Position numbers and translations under genes: made by a program
The notes under the pieces: generated by a model
Seen by the model: the letters and a program-made list of their open reading frames with translations, nothing else
What the model was told of the DNA's origin: nothing
Databases searched by the model: none
Shown: piece after piece, positions 1-6,037 of the stretch
Position numbering within the stretch: the stretch's first letter is position 1
Layout of the letters: every line of letters starts with the position of its first letter
DNA from: Pseudomonadota bacterium
GTDB taxonomy: Bacteria > Pseudomonadota > Alphaproteobacteria > Acetobacterales > Acetobacteraceae
Assembly (NCBI GenBank): GCA_021784255.1
Contig: JAJXSZ010000125.1
Coordinates: 1-8,456 of the forward strand
Direction: 5' to 3'
Length of the DNA stretch: 8,456 bases

Positions 1-44
1 ATGGCCTGCGCCAGGCGGACGAATTGCTGCATGTGCTCGGTCAT
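1..44 (-). CDS. 5' end of a minus-strand gene, possibly glutamate synthase small subunit (GltD); partial
   Basis: Only the first 14 codons and two further bases lie in the window; the gene runs off the left edge. The peptide reads MTEHMQQFVRLAQA. The start is well supported: GGAGG (57..53) sits 8 nt before the ATG. The pattern M-x-x-x-M-x-x-F-V followed by Q-A resembles, from memory, the N-terminus of alphaproteobacterial GltD, the FAD/NADPH-binding small subunit of glutamate synthase. That is an inference from very few residues, so no symbol is given. The gene is separated from the epimerase upstream of it on the same strand by 143 bp containing inverted repeats, which suggests its own promoter and regulation rather than tight co-transcription. 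Confidence 0.5.
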   Translation of the reverse strand, partial: MTEHMQQFVRLAQA

Positions 45-52
45 CGCGCGCG

Positions 53-70
53 CCTCCGTTACCGGGGAGG
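53..70 (-). promoter_or_regulatory. Small hairpin that could mask the ribosome binding site of the left-edge gene
   Basis: On the minus strand CCTCC (70..66) is followed after 8 nt by GGAGG (57..53), which is the Shine-Dalgarno sequence of the gene starting at 44. The two can form a 5-bp all-GC-type stem that hides the binding site. A stem this short is weak evidence for regulation. Confidence 0.3.
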
Positions 71-78
71 TTCTACGG

Positions 79-94
79 AGCCGGACTTCCGGCT
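79..94. repeat. Perfect inverted repeat AGCCGGA/TCCGGCT
   Basis: Seven-base arms are separated by two bases. The element lies in the leader of the left-edge minus-strand gene. It has no T-run on either side, so it is not a convincing terminator; it could be a protein-binding palindrome or an RNA hairpin. Confidence 0.5.
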
Positions 95-110
95 GCCAGC
101 GTCGATTCAG

Positions 111-137
111 AAATAGGTCACAAAACAGTGCCTATTT
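111..137. promoter_or_regulatory. AT-rich 27-bp inverted repeat upstream of the left-edge gene (operator-like)
   Basis: AAATAGG (111..117) and CCTATTT (131..137) are exact inverted copies, and CAC/GTG (119..121 and 128..130) extends the symmetry inward with one unpaired base at 118. The island is AT-rich in otherwise very GC-rich DNA and starts 67 bp upstream of the minus-strand start codon at 44, a reasonable place for an operator. No clear T-run follows the stem on the minus strand, so terminator function for the epimerase is less likely. Confidence 0.45.
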
Positions 138-182
138 TCTTGCAATTCAGCCATGCAGAAGCCGAAGCGGGAGCGTTGTCCG

Positions 183-206
183 AAAAATTAGGTCCGATTC
201 GGAACT
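183..206 (-). terminator. Weak intrinsic terminator candidate spanning the epimerase stop codon
   Basis: On the minus strand TCCG-AAT-CGGA forms a short stem extended past one mismatch by two further pairs, then TAATTTTT. The TAA stop codon (190..188) lies at the start of the T-rich tract. The stem is short, hence low confidence. Confidence 0.3.
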
Positions 207-1099
207 TTTACCCGCCCGCCACGCCGAAACCGCGCCAGATACCCCGGCACCACCATGTCCATCGGCGTCACGCATCCGCCCCAGCGCCGCGCCGGATCGA
301 CGACGTTGTCGTGCCCCAGCATCAGCAACTGGTCCCTGGTCAGCAGCCGGCCGGGCAGCCGCTCCAGCACCCGCGCCTGCAGCCGCGCGATCCCCATCGG
401 CATGTCCCAGACCAGCCGCCGCCGCCCGATCAGCGTCAGCATCCAGCGCATCAGCTCCTCGAGGCTGCGCACGTCCGGCCCGCCCAGCTCCCAGGTTCCC
501 GCCGGCGCCGCCATCGCCGCGTCCGCCACGTCGCCGACATAGACCGGCTGGAACTTCGTCGTCCCGCCGACGATCGGCAGCACCGGCAGCAGCGAGGCGA
601 GCAGCGCGAACCGGTTGAAGAACGCATCGTCCGCCCCGAACACGATCGACGGCCGCAGGATCACCGCCTGCTGCTGTGCCGCCAGGACCGCCGCTTCGCC
701 CGCCGCCTTGCTGCGCCCGTAGCGGCTCGGCGAGGCGGCATCGGCGCCGATCGCCGAGACATGCACGAAGCGTTCGGCCGCGGTGGCCAGCCGGGCGATG
801 CGCTCCGCGCCCTCGGCGTGGGTCCGCTCGAAATCCCCGGCCCGCCGCTCGGCGATGATGCCGGCGCAGTTGACCACCGTCGCCGCGCCATCGACGGCGC
901 GCGCCACCGCCGCCTCCGCCTCGAGCGGCGCGTGCAGCGGCACGATCTGGCCGACGCGGCCCATCGGGCGGAGGAACATCGCGCCCTCGGTGTCGCGCAC
1001 CGCGACGCGCACCAGGTCGCCGCGCGCGGCCAGCCGCTGCACCACGTGGCGGCCGATGAAGCCGCTGGCCCCGAAGACGGTGGCGATGGGTCGTGTCAT
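188..1099 (-). CDS. NDUFA9-like NAD(P)-binding SDR/epimerase family protein
   Basis: This 303-residue protein belongs to the atypical/extended short-chain dehydrogenase-epimerase group, close to bacterial homologues of the complex I subunit NDUFA9. Seen in the sequence: an N-terminal Rossmann fold with GASGFIG at residues 10-16, a VVNCAG strand at 75-80, HVSAIGA at 113-119, and a YGRSK segment giving the Y-x-x-x-K pair (Y127, K131). LRPSIVFG follows at 148-155, as is usual in the family. The start at 1099 places the first beta strand at residues 5-9. Upstream in-frame ATGs at 1168 and 1144 would add 23 or 15 residues with no family character, and they overlap a promoter candidate. NDUFA9-like proteins may bind NADPH or lipid-like ligands at the membrane, but the substrate is not evident. 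It is transcribed divergently from tRNA-Leu. Confidence 0.85.
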   Translation of the reverse strand: MTRPIATVFGASGFIGRHVVQRLAARGDLVRVAVRDTEGAMFLRPMGRVGQIVPLHAPLEAEAAVARAVDGAATVVNCAGIIAERRAGDFERTHAEGAERIARLATAAERFVHVSAIGADAASPSRYGRSKAAGEAAVLAAQQQAVILRPSIVFGADDAFFNRFALLASLLPVLPIVGGTTKFQPVYVGDVADAAMAAPAGTWELGGPDVRSLEELMRWMLTLIGRRRLVWDMPMGIARLQARVLERLPGRLLTRDQLLMLGHDNVVDPARRWGGCVTPMDMVVPGYLARFRRGGRVKVPNRT

Positions 1100-1139
1100 G
1101 GAAAAACCATCCGCTGTTGGTGCGATTCCCGTGCCTCGC

Positions 1140-1168
1140 TGCATAACGGACCAACCGCCCGGCGTCAT
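1140..1168 (-). promoter_or_regulatory. Candidate promoter of the epimerase gene
   Basis: On the minus strand ATGACG (1168..1163), a 17-bp spacer and TATGCA (1145..1140) could be -35 and -10 boxes. Transcription would start near 1133, giving a leader of about 34 nt before the ATG at 1099. The box matches are only moderate. Confidence 0.3.
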
Positions 1169-1206
1169 CCCGGCGCCGGCGCCCTGCCGGCATCGCCTGC
1201 GCCCCG

Positions 1207-1235
1207 TTGACGTCGTGCCGGCCGCGGCTTAGATG
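1207..1235 (+). promoter_or_regulatory. Promoter of tRNA-Leu and rnd
   Basis: TTGACG (1207..1212), exactly 17 bp, then TAGATG (1230..1235). The -35 box matches the consensus in five of six positions and the -10 box resembles the TANAW core of alphaproteobacterial housekeeping promoters. The predicted start near 1242 lies about 19 nt before the tRNA. The stretch after the -10 box is GC-rich, as in stringently controlled stable-RNA promoters. The same layout, TTGACS-N17-TAGAYS, is seen in front of kdsD. Confidence 0.55.
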
Positions 1236-1260
1236 CGCGCCTCCCGATGCCAAGACCTGT

Positions 1261-1347
1261 GCCCAGGTGGCGGAATTGGTAGACGCGCAGGTTTCAGGTA
1301 CCTGTGGCCGCAAGGTCGTGGAAGTTCGAGTCTTCTCCTGGGCACCA
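1261..1347 (+). tRNA. tRNA-Leu (anticodon CAG)
   Basis: This is an 87-nt tRNA with an encoded CCA end. The acceptor arms GCCCAGG (1261..1267) and CCTGGGC (1337..1343) pair perfectly, followed by discriminator A1344 and CCA 1345..1347. The anticodon stem CAGGT/ACCTG closes a seven-base loop TTCAGGT that places CAG at positions 34-36, so it reads CUG leucine codons. The D-arm region carries the usual AATTGGTAGACGC sequence. A long variable arm (GGCC-GCAA-GGTC), typical of class II leucine tRNAs, precedes a T-arm with loop TTCGAGT. RNase D starts 11 nt after the CCA end, with no terminator between. Confidence 0.95.
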
Positions 1348-1358
1348 AGGGTTCGAGT

Positions 1359-2030
1359 GTGACCGCCATCCATCTCCACCGCGGTGACCTTCCGGCCGGG
1401 CTCGCGCTCGGCCCGGTGGTCGCCATCGACACCGAGACCATGGGGCTGGACCCCCGCCGCGACCGGCTCTGCCTGGTGCAGCTCTCGGCCGGCGACGGCA
1501 CCGCGCACCTGGTGCAGATCGGGCGCGCGGCGGGCCCAACAAGCATGGGCCCGGCTGGCATGGGCCCGGCTGGCATGGGCCAGGGGAGGGCGGACTGCCC
1601 GAACCTCAGATCCCTCCTCGCCGACCCCGCGGTCACCAAGCTGTTCCATTTCGCCCGCTTCGACGTCGCGATGCTCGCCCACGCGCTCGGCGTCGAGGTG
1701 GCGCCGGTGATCTGCACCAAGATCGCCTCCAAGCTGGTGCGCACCTACACCGACCGCCACGGCCTCAAGGATCTCTGCCGCGACCTGCTCGGCGTCGAGA
1801 TCTCCAAGCAGCAGCAATCCTCCGACTGGGGCGCCGAGGAGCTGACCGCCGAGCAACGCGCCTACGCCGCCTCGGACGTGCTGCACCTGCACGCGCTGTG
1901 GGCGAAGCTCGAGGCGCTGCTGGTCCGCGAGGGCCGGCTCGAGCTTGCCCGCGCCTGCTTCGCCTTCCTGCCGGTGCGCGGCCGACTCGACCTGCTCGGC
2001 TACACCGAACCCGACATCTTCGCCCACTGA
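1359..2030 (+). CDS. rnd: RNase D-like 3'-5' exoribonuclease (short, DEDDy type)
   Basis: This 223-residue 3'-5' exonuclease domain protein lacks the HRDC domains of E. coli RNase D, as is common in alphaproteobacteria. All DEDDy residues are visible: D24 and E26 in IDTET, D102 in FHFARFDVA, and Y169 with D173 in AYAASD. Family members trim 3' ends of tRNA and other small RNAs in the cytoplasm. The start is GTG at 1359; the open frame continues upstream but runs through the tRNA gene, and the next in-frame ATG (1440) would remove D24 and E26. The likely Shine-Dalgarno AAGGG (1347..1351) begins at the last base of the tRNA CCA. Residues 60-81 form a Gly/Pro/Met-rich insertion (two full MGPAG copies and a partial third) between two conserved strands. 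Confidence 0.9.
   Translation: MTAIHLHRGDLPAGLALGPVVAIDTETMGLDPRRDRLCLVQLSAGDGTAHLVQIGRAAGPTSMGPAGMGPAGMGQGRADCPNLRSLLADPAVTKLFHFARFDVAMLAHALGVEVAPVICTKIASKLVRTYTDRHGLKDLCRDLLGVEISKQQQSSDWGAEELTAEQRAYAASDVLHLHALWAKLEALLVREGRLELARACFAFLPVRGRLDLLGYTEPDIFAH
1545..1581 (+). repeat. 15-bp tandem repeat inside rnd
   Basis: Two exact copies of ATGGGCCCGGCTGGC (1545..1559, 1560..1574) are followed by a partial third (ATGGGCC, 1575..1581). The repeat is in frame and encodes MGPAG-MGPAG-MG in a loop of the exonuclease domain. The absence of any synonymous difference between the full copies suggests recent duplication. Confidence 0.9.
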
Positions 2031-2038
2031 AGCCCGGC

Positions 2039-2076
2039 CGGATGGGGGTTGCCGCGCCTTCATCCGCCGTTTTGTT
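2039..2076 (+). terminator. Weak terminator candidate after rnd
   Basis: CGGATG (2039..2044) can pair with CATCCG (2061..2066) across a 16-nt loop, followed by CCG and then TTTTGTT (2070..2076). The stem starts 9 nt after the rnd stop codon. The loop is long and the T-run is offset from the stem, so it may be leaky. It overlaps the -35 box of the kdsD promoter. Confidence 0.35.
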
Positions 2077-2103
2077 GACCCTCTGCCGGCAGGCTCCTAG
2101 ACC
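2075..2103 (+). promoter_or_regulatory. Promoter of the kdsD-lptCAB operon with an internal palindrome; likely leaderless transcript
   Basis: TTGACC (2075..2080), 17 bp, then TAGACC (2098..2103). The spacer contains the perfect 10-bp palindrome CTGCCGGCAG (2083..2092), which could be an operator. Transcription initiating about 7 nt beyond the -10 box would begin at or next to the A of the kdsD ATG (2110). That would explain why no Shine-Dalgarno sequence is seen. Confidence 0.5.
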
Positions 2104-2109
2104 GCACCC

Positions 2110-2133
2110 ATGCGCGACGCCCCCCTGCGTGAC
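2110..2133 (+). repeat. MRDAP-type 15-bp unit at the kdsD start, related to the hpf leader repeat
   Basis: The first 24 bases of kdsD match the minus strand of the hpf leader array (7716..7693) at 21 of 24 positions. The shared peptide pattern is MRDAP-(M/L)RD. The start codon of kdsD therefore lies inside a unit of the same repeat type, in the opposite orientation to the other copy. Confidence 0.6.
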
Positions 2134-3258
2134 ATAGGCGACGCCCCGACTGTCACGCGGCCAGCCCCGGCGCGGCCGGCCGGTGACGCCGCGTCCGCGG
2201 ACCGCGCTCCCGGCGCCTCCACTTCCGACGGCCTCACTCCCGACGACACCCGTCCCGAACCCCCCGGTTCCGAAGCCCCCGGTTCCGAAGCGGGCACGGC
2301 GACCGCCGATATCGCCGCCGGCCGCGCCGTGCTCGAGGCCGAGGCCGCCGGGCTCGGCGCGCTCGCCGCCTCGCTCGACGCCAGCTTCGCTGCGGCAGTG
2401 GCGATCCTGGCCGCGACGTCCGGGCGCGTCGTCGTCACCGGCATGGGCAAGTCCGGCCATGTCGCCCGCAAGATCGCAGCGACGCTCGCCTCCACCGGCA
2501 CGCCGGCGCTGTTCGTCCACCCCGCCGAGGCCTCGCACGGCGATCTCGGCATGATCGTCGAGGGCGACGCCGTCCTGGCGCTGTCCAATTCCGGCGAAAC
2601 CGCGGAACTCGCCGACCTCGTCGCCCATGCCCGCCGCTTCGGCCTGCGGCTGCTCGCGATCACCGCCCGCGCCGCCAGCGCGCTCGCCCGTGCCGCCGAC
2701 GTGCTGCTGCTGCTGCCGGCGGCGCCGGAAGCCTGCCCGCTCGGCCTCGCCCCGACCACCAGCACGACGATGCAGCTCGCCCTCGGCGACGCGCTGGCCG
2801 TCGCCCTGCTGACGCGGCGCGGTTTTTCGCCGTCGGATTTCAGCGTCTTCCACCCCGGCGGCAAGCTCGGCGCGCGTCTGCGCCATGTGCGCGACCTGAT
2901 GCATGCCGGGCCGGGCCTGCCGCTCGCCACCGCTGCCACGCCGATGCCCGAGGCGCTGATCCGCATGACCGAGGGCCGCTTCGGCTGCCTCGGCATCGTC
3001 GACGACGCAGGCCAGCTCATCGGCATCGTGACCGACGGCGACCTGCGCCGCGCCATGGCGCCGGACCTGCTGGCGCGCCGCGCCGGCGAGGTGATGACCG
3101 CGGCGCCGCGCACCATCGGGCCGGACGCGCTGGCCGCCGAGGCGCTGGCGCTGATGAACCGCCGCGACCGTCCGATCACCGCGCTGTTCGTCGTTGCCGC
3201 CGGCCGGCCGGTTGGCATCGTGCATGTGCACGACCTGCTGCGCGCGGGGGTGGCGTGA
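2110..3258 (+). CDS. kdsD: D-arabinose-5-phosphate isomerase (KpsF/GutQ family), with an N-terminal extension
   Basis: This cytoplasmic enzyme interconverts D-ribulose 5-phosphate and D-arabinose 5-phosphate, the first step towards the KDO sugar of LPS. Seen: a SIS domain (about 74-235) with TGMGKSGH at 110-117, HGD at 143-145 and SNSGET at 159-164; HPGGKLG at 248-254, whose H248 matches the family's catalytic histidine; and two CBS domains (about 262-318 and 325-381) with GIVTDGDLRRA and GIVHVHDLL. At 382 residues it exceeds the usual 320-330 by a low-complexity extension of about 70 residues, rich in Pro, Ala, Asp and Ser. The extension holds MRDAP-like and PGSEA repeats. The ATG at 2110 is the only ATG before the SIS domain; an in-frame GTG at 2329 (V74) is a possible alternative. 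It overlaps lptC by GTGA. Confidence 0.93.
   Translation: MRDAPLRDIGDAPTVTRPAPARPAGDAASADRAPGASTSDGLTPDDTRPEPPGSEAPGSEAGTATADIAAGRAVLEAEAAGLGALAASLDASFAAAVAILAATSGRVVVTGMGKSGHVARKIAATLASTGTPALFVHPAEASHGDLGMIVEGDAVLALSNSGETAELADLVAHARRFGLRLLAITARAASALARAADVLLLLPAAPEACPLGLAPTTSTTMQLALGDALAVALLTRRGFSPSDFSVFHPGGKLGARLRHVRDLMHAGPGLPLATAATPMPEALIRMTEGRFGCLGIVDDAGQLIGIVTDGDLRRAMAPDLLARRAGEVMTAAPRTIGPDALAAEALALMNRRDRPITALFVVAAGRPVGIVHVHDLLRAGVA
2263..2292 (+). repeat. 15-bp tandem repeat in the kdsD N-terminal extension
   Basis: CCCGGTTCCGAAGCC (2263..2277) and CCCGGTTCCGAAGCG (2278..2292) are identical at 14 of 15 positions and encode PGSEA twice (residues 52-61). A degenerate earlier copy may lie at about 2249..2262. 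The repeat is in frame and sits in the disordered extension before the SIS domain. Confidence 0.85.
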
Positions 3259-3923
3259 ACCGCCCCCGGCTGGCCGAGGCCCCGCCGGTGCCGCGCCGCC
3301 GGCGCATCGGCGCGGGCCGCGTCCACCCGGTTCCCAGCGCCCCCGCCATCGCCCGCCGCCGCCGCCGCATCGGCCTCGCCAAACTGGTGCTGCCGGCGCT
3401 CGCCGCCTGTCTGCTCGCCACCGTCGCGCTGTGGCCGGAGCTGGCCGGCAACGGCCGCCTCGGCGACCAGGCGCTCCGCGGCCAGCCGGTCACGCCGAGC
3501 GGCGAGATCGTCGATGCCCGCTACCGCGGCGTCGACGACGCCGGCCGCCGCTTCACCGTCACCGCCGCGACCGCGACCCAGGACGGCCCGAACCTCATTC
3601 GCCTCGCCGATCCCAAAGGCGACATCGGCGCGGGCGCCGGCCCCTGGCTGCTGGGTGAGGCGCGGCACGGCGTGTTCGACCGTGCCACCCGCCAGCTCGA
3701 CCTCGCCGGCCACGTCCTGCTCTACCGCAGCGACGGCACCATGCTGCGGACCGACACCGCGACCGTGGATCTCGGCGCCGGCGTCGCCGTGAGCAACGAC
3801 CGCGTCCATGTCGAGGGCCCGTTCGGCACCCTCGACGCGCAGGGCTTCTGGGTCTCGGACGGCGGCCAGGTGGTGCGCTTCAGCGGCCCCGGCCGGCTGG
3901 TCCTGAAGGCGGCGGGCGGATGA
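3255..3923 (+). CDS. lptC: LPS export protein LptC
   Basis: LptC is a bitopic inner-membrane protein that takes LPS from LptB2FG and passes it to LptA. The protein has 222 residues: an Arg/Pro-rich cytoplasmic N-terminus (RRRR at 14-17 and RRRRR at 34-38, positive-inside), one membrane segment at about 41-60, and a periplasmic beta-rich domain. That domain has the repeated G-x-V/x-D pattern typical of the LptC/OstA fold (for example DGTMLRTDTATVDL and GPFGTLDAQGF). The start is a GTG that overlaps the kdsD stop as GTGA, with a G-rich stretch just upstream; the end overlaps lptA as ATGA. Sequence conservation in LptC is low, so the call rests on topology, fold pattern and position between kdsD and lptA. 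Confidence 0.85.
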   Translation: MNRPRLAEAPPVPRRRRIGAGRVHPVPSAPAIARRRRRIGLAKLVLPALAACLLATVALWPELAGNGRLGDQALRGQPVTPSGEIVDARYRGVDDAGRRFTVTAATATQDGPNLIRLADPKGDIGAGAGPWLLGEARHGVFDRATRQLDLAGHVLLYRSDGTMLRTDTATVDLGAGVAVSNDRVHVEGPFGTLDAQGFWVSDGGQVVRFSGPGRLVLKAAGG

Positions 3924-4899
3924 GGCGGCGCGACTTCCTGGCGGCGCCGCCCGTGCTGGCTTTCCTCGCCGCGGCCCCGGCGGCGCGCGCGCAAGGCTTC
4001 GACCTTGCCCATGGCGGCCCGGTCGCGATCACCGCCGCCGGCGGCTTCACCCTCGACCAGGCCAACCAGACCGCCACCGCTTATGGCGATGCGCGTGCCG
4101 TGCGTGGCGACGTCACCGTGCTCGCCGACCGGCTGATCGCGCATTACCGCCGCAAGCCCGCCGCCGCGACGGCGGCGCCCCCGGCCAACGGCGGCGACAC
4201 CGGCGGCAACGAGATCTACCGGCTCGAGGCGATCGGCCATGTGCGCATCGTCACGCCGACCGACACCGCCGTCGGTGACCGCGCGGTCTACGACATGGAC
4301 CAGGCGGTGCTGGTCCTCACCGGGCACGCCATGCGCATCACCACCCCGCACGCGACGCTGACCGCCCGCGACTCGATGGAGTACTGGACCGATCGGCACA
4401 TGGCCGTCGCCCGCGGCAACGCCATGGCCGTCGCCGATGACGGCCGGCAGGTGCGCGCCGACGTCCTCGTCGCCTACACGCGGCCCACGCCGCCGGCGGG
4501 CGCCGCGCCCACCCCAGGATCGGCGGCCCCAGGATCGGCGGCCCCAGGATCGGCCCCGACCGACGCCAGCGGCAACCTCGCCCCCGGCTCGCTGGAAAAG
4601 ATCGAGGCGTTCGGCCATGTCGAGATCCGCAACGCCACCGTCCTCGCGCGCGGCGATCGCGGCGTCTACCTGCCGCCCACCGGGCTGGCGCGCCTGGTCG
4701 GCGATGTGCGCATCACCCGCGGCGAGAACCAGCTCAACGGCCCGGCGGCGGACGTGGACATGCGCACCGGCGTCGCCCGGTTGATCGCCGATCCCGCCGC
4801 CCCGGTGCGTGGCCTGCTGATGCCGCAGTCGCAGCCGCCGCCGGCGGGCACGCCGCCCGTTGACAAGCCGCCTCGGGCGAAACCCCCTGGGGCGAAGCC

Positions 4900-4903
<4 letters not shown>
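3920..4903 (+). CDS. lptA: Periplasmic LPS transport protein LptA (OstA domain), enlarged
   Basis: LptA polymerises into the periplasmic bridge carrying LPS from LptC to LptD. Seen: a signal peptide at 1-24 with the probable cleavage site ARA|Q, and OstA-type beta repeats at about 36-77, 98-187 and 223-293. Examples are AYGDARAVRGDVTVLAD and AFGHVEIRNATVLARGDRGVY. At 327 residues it is far longer than E. coli LptA (185). The extra length comes from Ala/Pro/Gly linkers at 79-98 and 187-222 and a Pro/Lys tail at 303-327, the last two containing 15-bp repeats. The signal begins RRRDFLA, which resembles a twin-arginine (Tat) motif; the ordinary Sec route is also possible. The start overlaps lptC (ATGA) and the end overlaps lptB (ATGA). 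Confidence 0.9.
4514..4554 (+). repeat. 15-bp tandem repeat in the lptA interdomain linker
   Basis: CCAGGATCGGCGGCC occurs twice exactly (4514..4528, 4529..4543), followed by a partial third copy (CCAGGATCGGC, 4544..4554). It is in frame and encodes PGSAA-PGSAA-PGSA at residues 199-212, between the second and third OstA segments. Copies are identical at synonymous positions, which suggests recent expansion. Confidence 0.9.
4865..4899 (+). repeat. Degenerate 15-bp repeat at the lptA 3' end
   Basis: AAGCCGCCTCGGGCG (4865..4879) and AAACCCCCTGGGGCG (4880..4894) match at 12 of 15 positions and are followed by a partial AAGCC. They encode KPPRA-KPPGA-KP, the C-terminal end of LptA. The repeat runs up to the ATGA overlap with lptB. 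Confidence 0.65.
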
Positions 4904-5694
<791 letters not shown>

Positions 5695-5700
5695 AGCCAT

Positions 5701-5733
5701 ATCCGACCAGATAGAATCATCCGGTCGGATTTT
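5701..5733 (+). terminator. Likely terminator of the kdsD-lptCAB operon
   Basis: ATCCGACC (5701..5708) and GGTCGGAT (5723..5730) are perfect 8-bp inverted arms across a 14-nt loop, with a T-run covering 5730..5733. The stem starts 6 nt after the lptB stop codon. The T-run is short and the loop long, so partial read-through into rpoN is possible, and a protein-binding palindrome is the alternative reading. Confidence 0.5.
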
Positions 5734-5766
5734 CCGCTCCATGAATTCCGCAACGACAATGGGTTG

Positions 5767-5792
5767 CCTGGCGATCCCGACAGATCGCCGGG
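5767..5792 (+). promoter_or_regulatory. Strong hairpin in the lptB-rpoN gap
   Basis: GGCGATC (5770..5776) and GATCGCC (5783..5789) flank the 6-nt loop CCGACA. The stem extends by a G-T pair and two C-G pairs to 10 bp. No T-run follows, so it is not an intrinsic terminator. It may be an operator, an RNA stabiliser or an attenuator ahead of rpoN. Confidence 0.5.
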
Positions 5793-5831
5793 CGCCGCCG
5801 CCCTCCCTCGCAGGGCTTGCATGATTCTTGC

Positions 5832-5860
5832 TTGCAAACGCCACCGGTTCGCGCTGCACT
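5832..5860 (+). promoter_or_regulatory. Candidate rpoN promoter
   Basis: TTGCAA (5832..5837), 17 bp, then TGCACT (5855..5860). The match to consensus is modest. If used, it would give a leader of about 175 nt that contains the whole array of 15-bp units before rpoN. Confidence 0.25.
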
Positions 5861-5896
5861 GCGGCATGGCCCTTGCTTCCCCCCGCGCGCCGCTGC

Positions 5897-6037
5897 CGCG
5901 CCCACACGCCGCAAGCCAGCACGCCCCAAGCCGGCACGCTTCGAACGCACGCGCGCCGCGCCCGCATCCCCCGCGCCCGCATCCCCCGCGCCGGGGCCGC
6001 CGTGCCGCCTGACGCCCGCCGCCGCGCCGGGGCCGCC
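5897..6037 (+). repeat. Array of seven degenerate 15-bp units in the non-coding lptB-rpoN gap
   Basis: Starting at 5897, every 15 bases begins a related unit: 5897, 5912, 5927, 5942, 5957, 5972 and 5987. Units at 5957 and 5972 (CGCGCCCGCATCCCC) are identical; those at 5912 and 5927 match at 12 of 15 positions. The last unit (CGCGCCGGGGCCGCC, 5987..6001) reappears exactly at 6023..6037, just before the rpoN start. This array, two hairpins and a weak promoter candidate are all that I can support in the 348-bp gene-free stretch 5695..6042. Short open frames across it are Pro/Ala/Arg-rich and show no recognisable family. Confidence 0.7.

Noticed and set aside
125..140. Possible sigma-54 promoter on the minus strand (AGGCAC...TTTTGTG)
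   Set aside because: A GG is present, but the GC expected ten bases further on is TG, so the -12 element is missing.
128..1210. Plus-strand frames across the epimerase gene
   Set aside because: The minus strand encodes a clear Rossmann-fold protein with GASGFIG and YxxxK; the plus-strand products are low-complexity His/Arg/Pro sequence.
1233..1358. Longer N-terminus for RNase D starting at the ATG at 1233
   Set aside because: It would be translated straight through the tRNA-Leu gene; the domain begins properly at the GTG at 1359.
147..2063. Very long open frames antisense to real genes (minus 147..2063, 1765..3231, 2097..3809, 4666..6138, 6426..8318)
   Set aside because: They overlap well-recognised genes, their translations are Arg/Ala/Gly-rich with no family motifs, and such frames are expected in DNA this GC-rich.
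4860..4865. Perfect TTGACA -35 box near the lptA end, as a promoter for lptB
   Set aside because: No -10-like sequence lies 15-19 bp downstream, and lptA-lptB overlap by ATGA, which suggests co-transcription.
5821..6012. Small protein gene in the lptB-rpoN gap
   Set aside because: There is no convincing ribosome binding site, and the composition simply follows the 15-bp repeat units; all three plus frames look similar.
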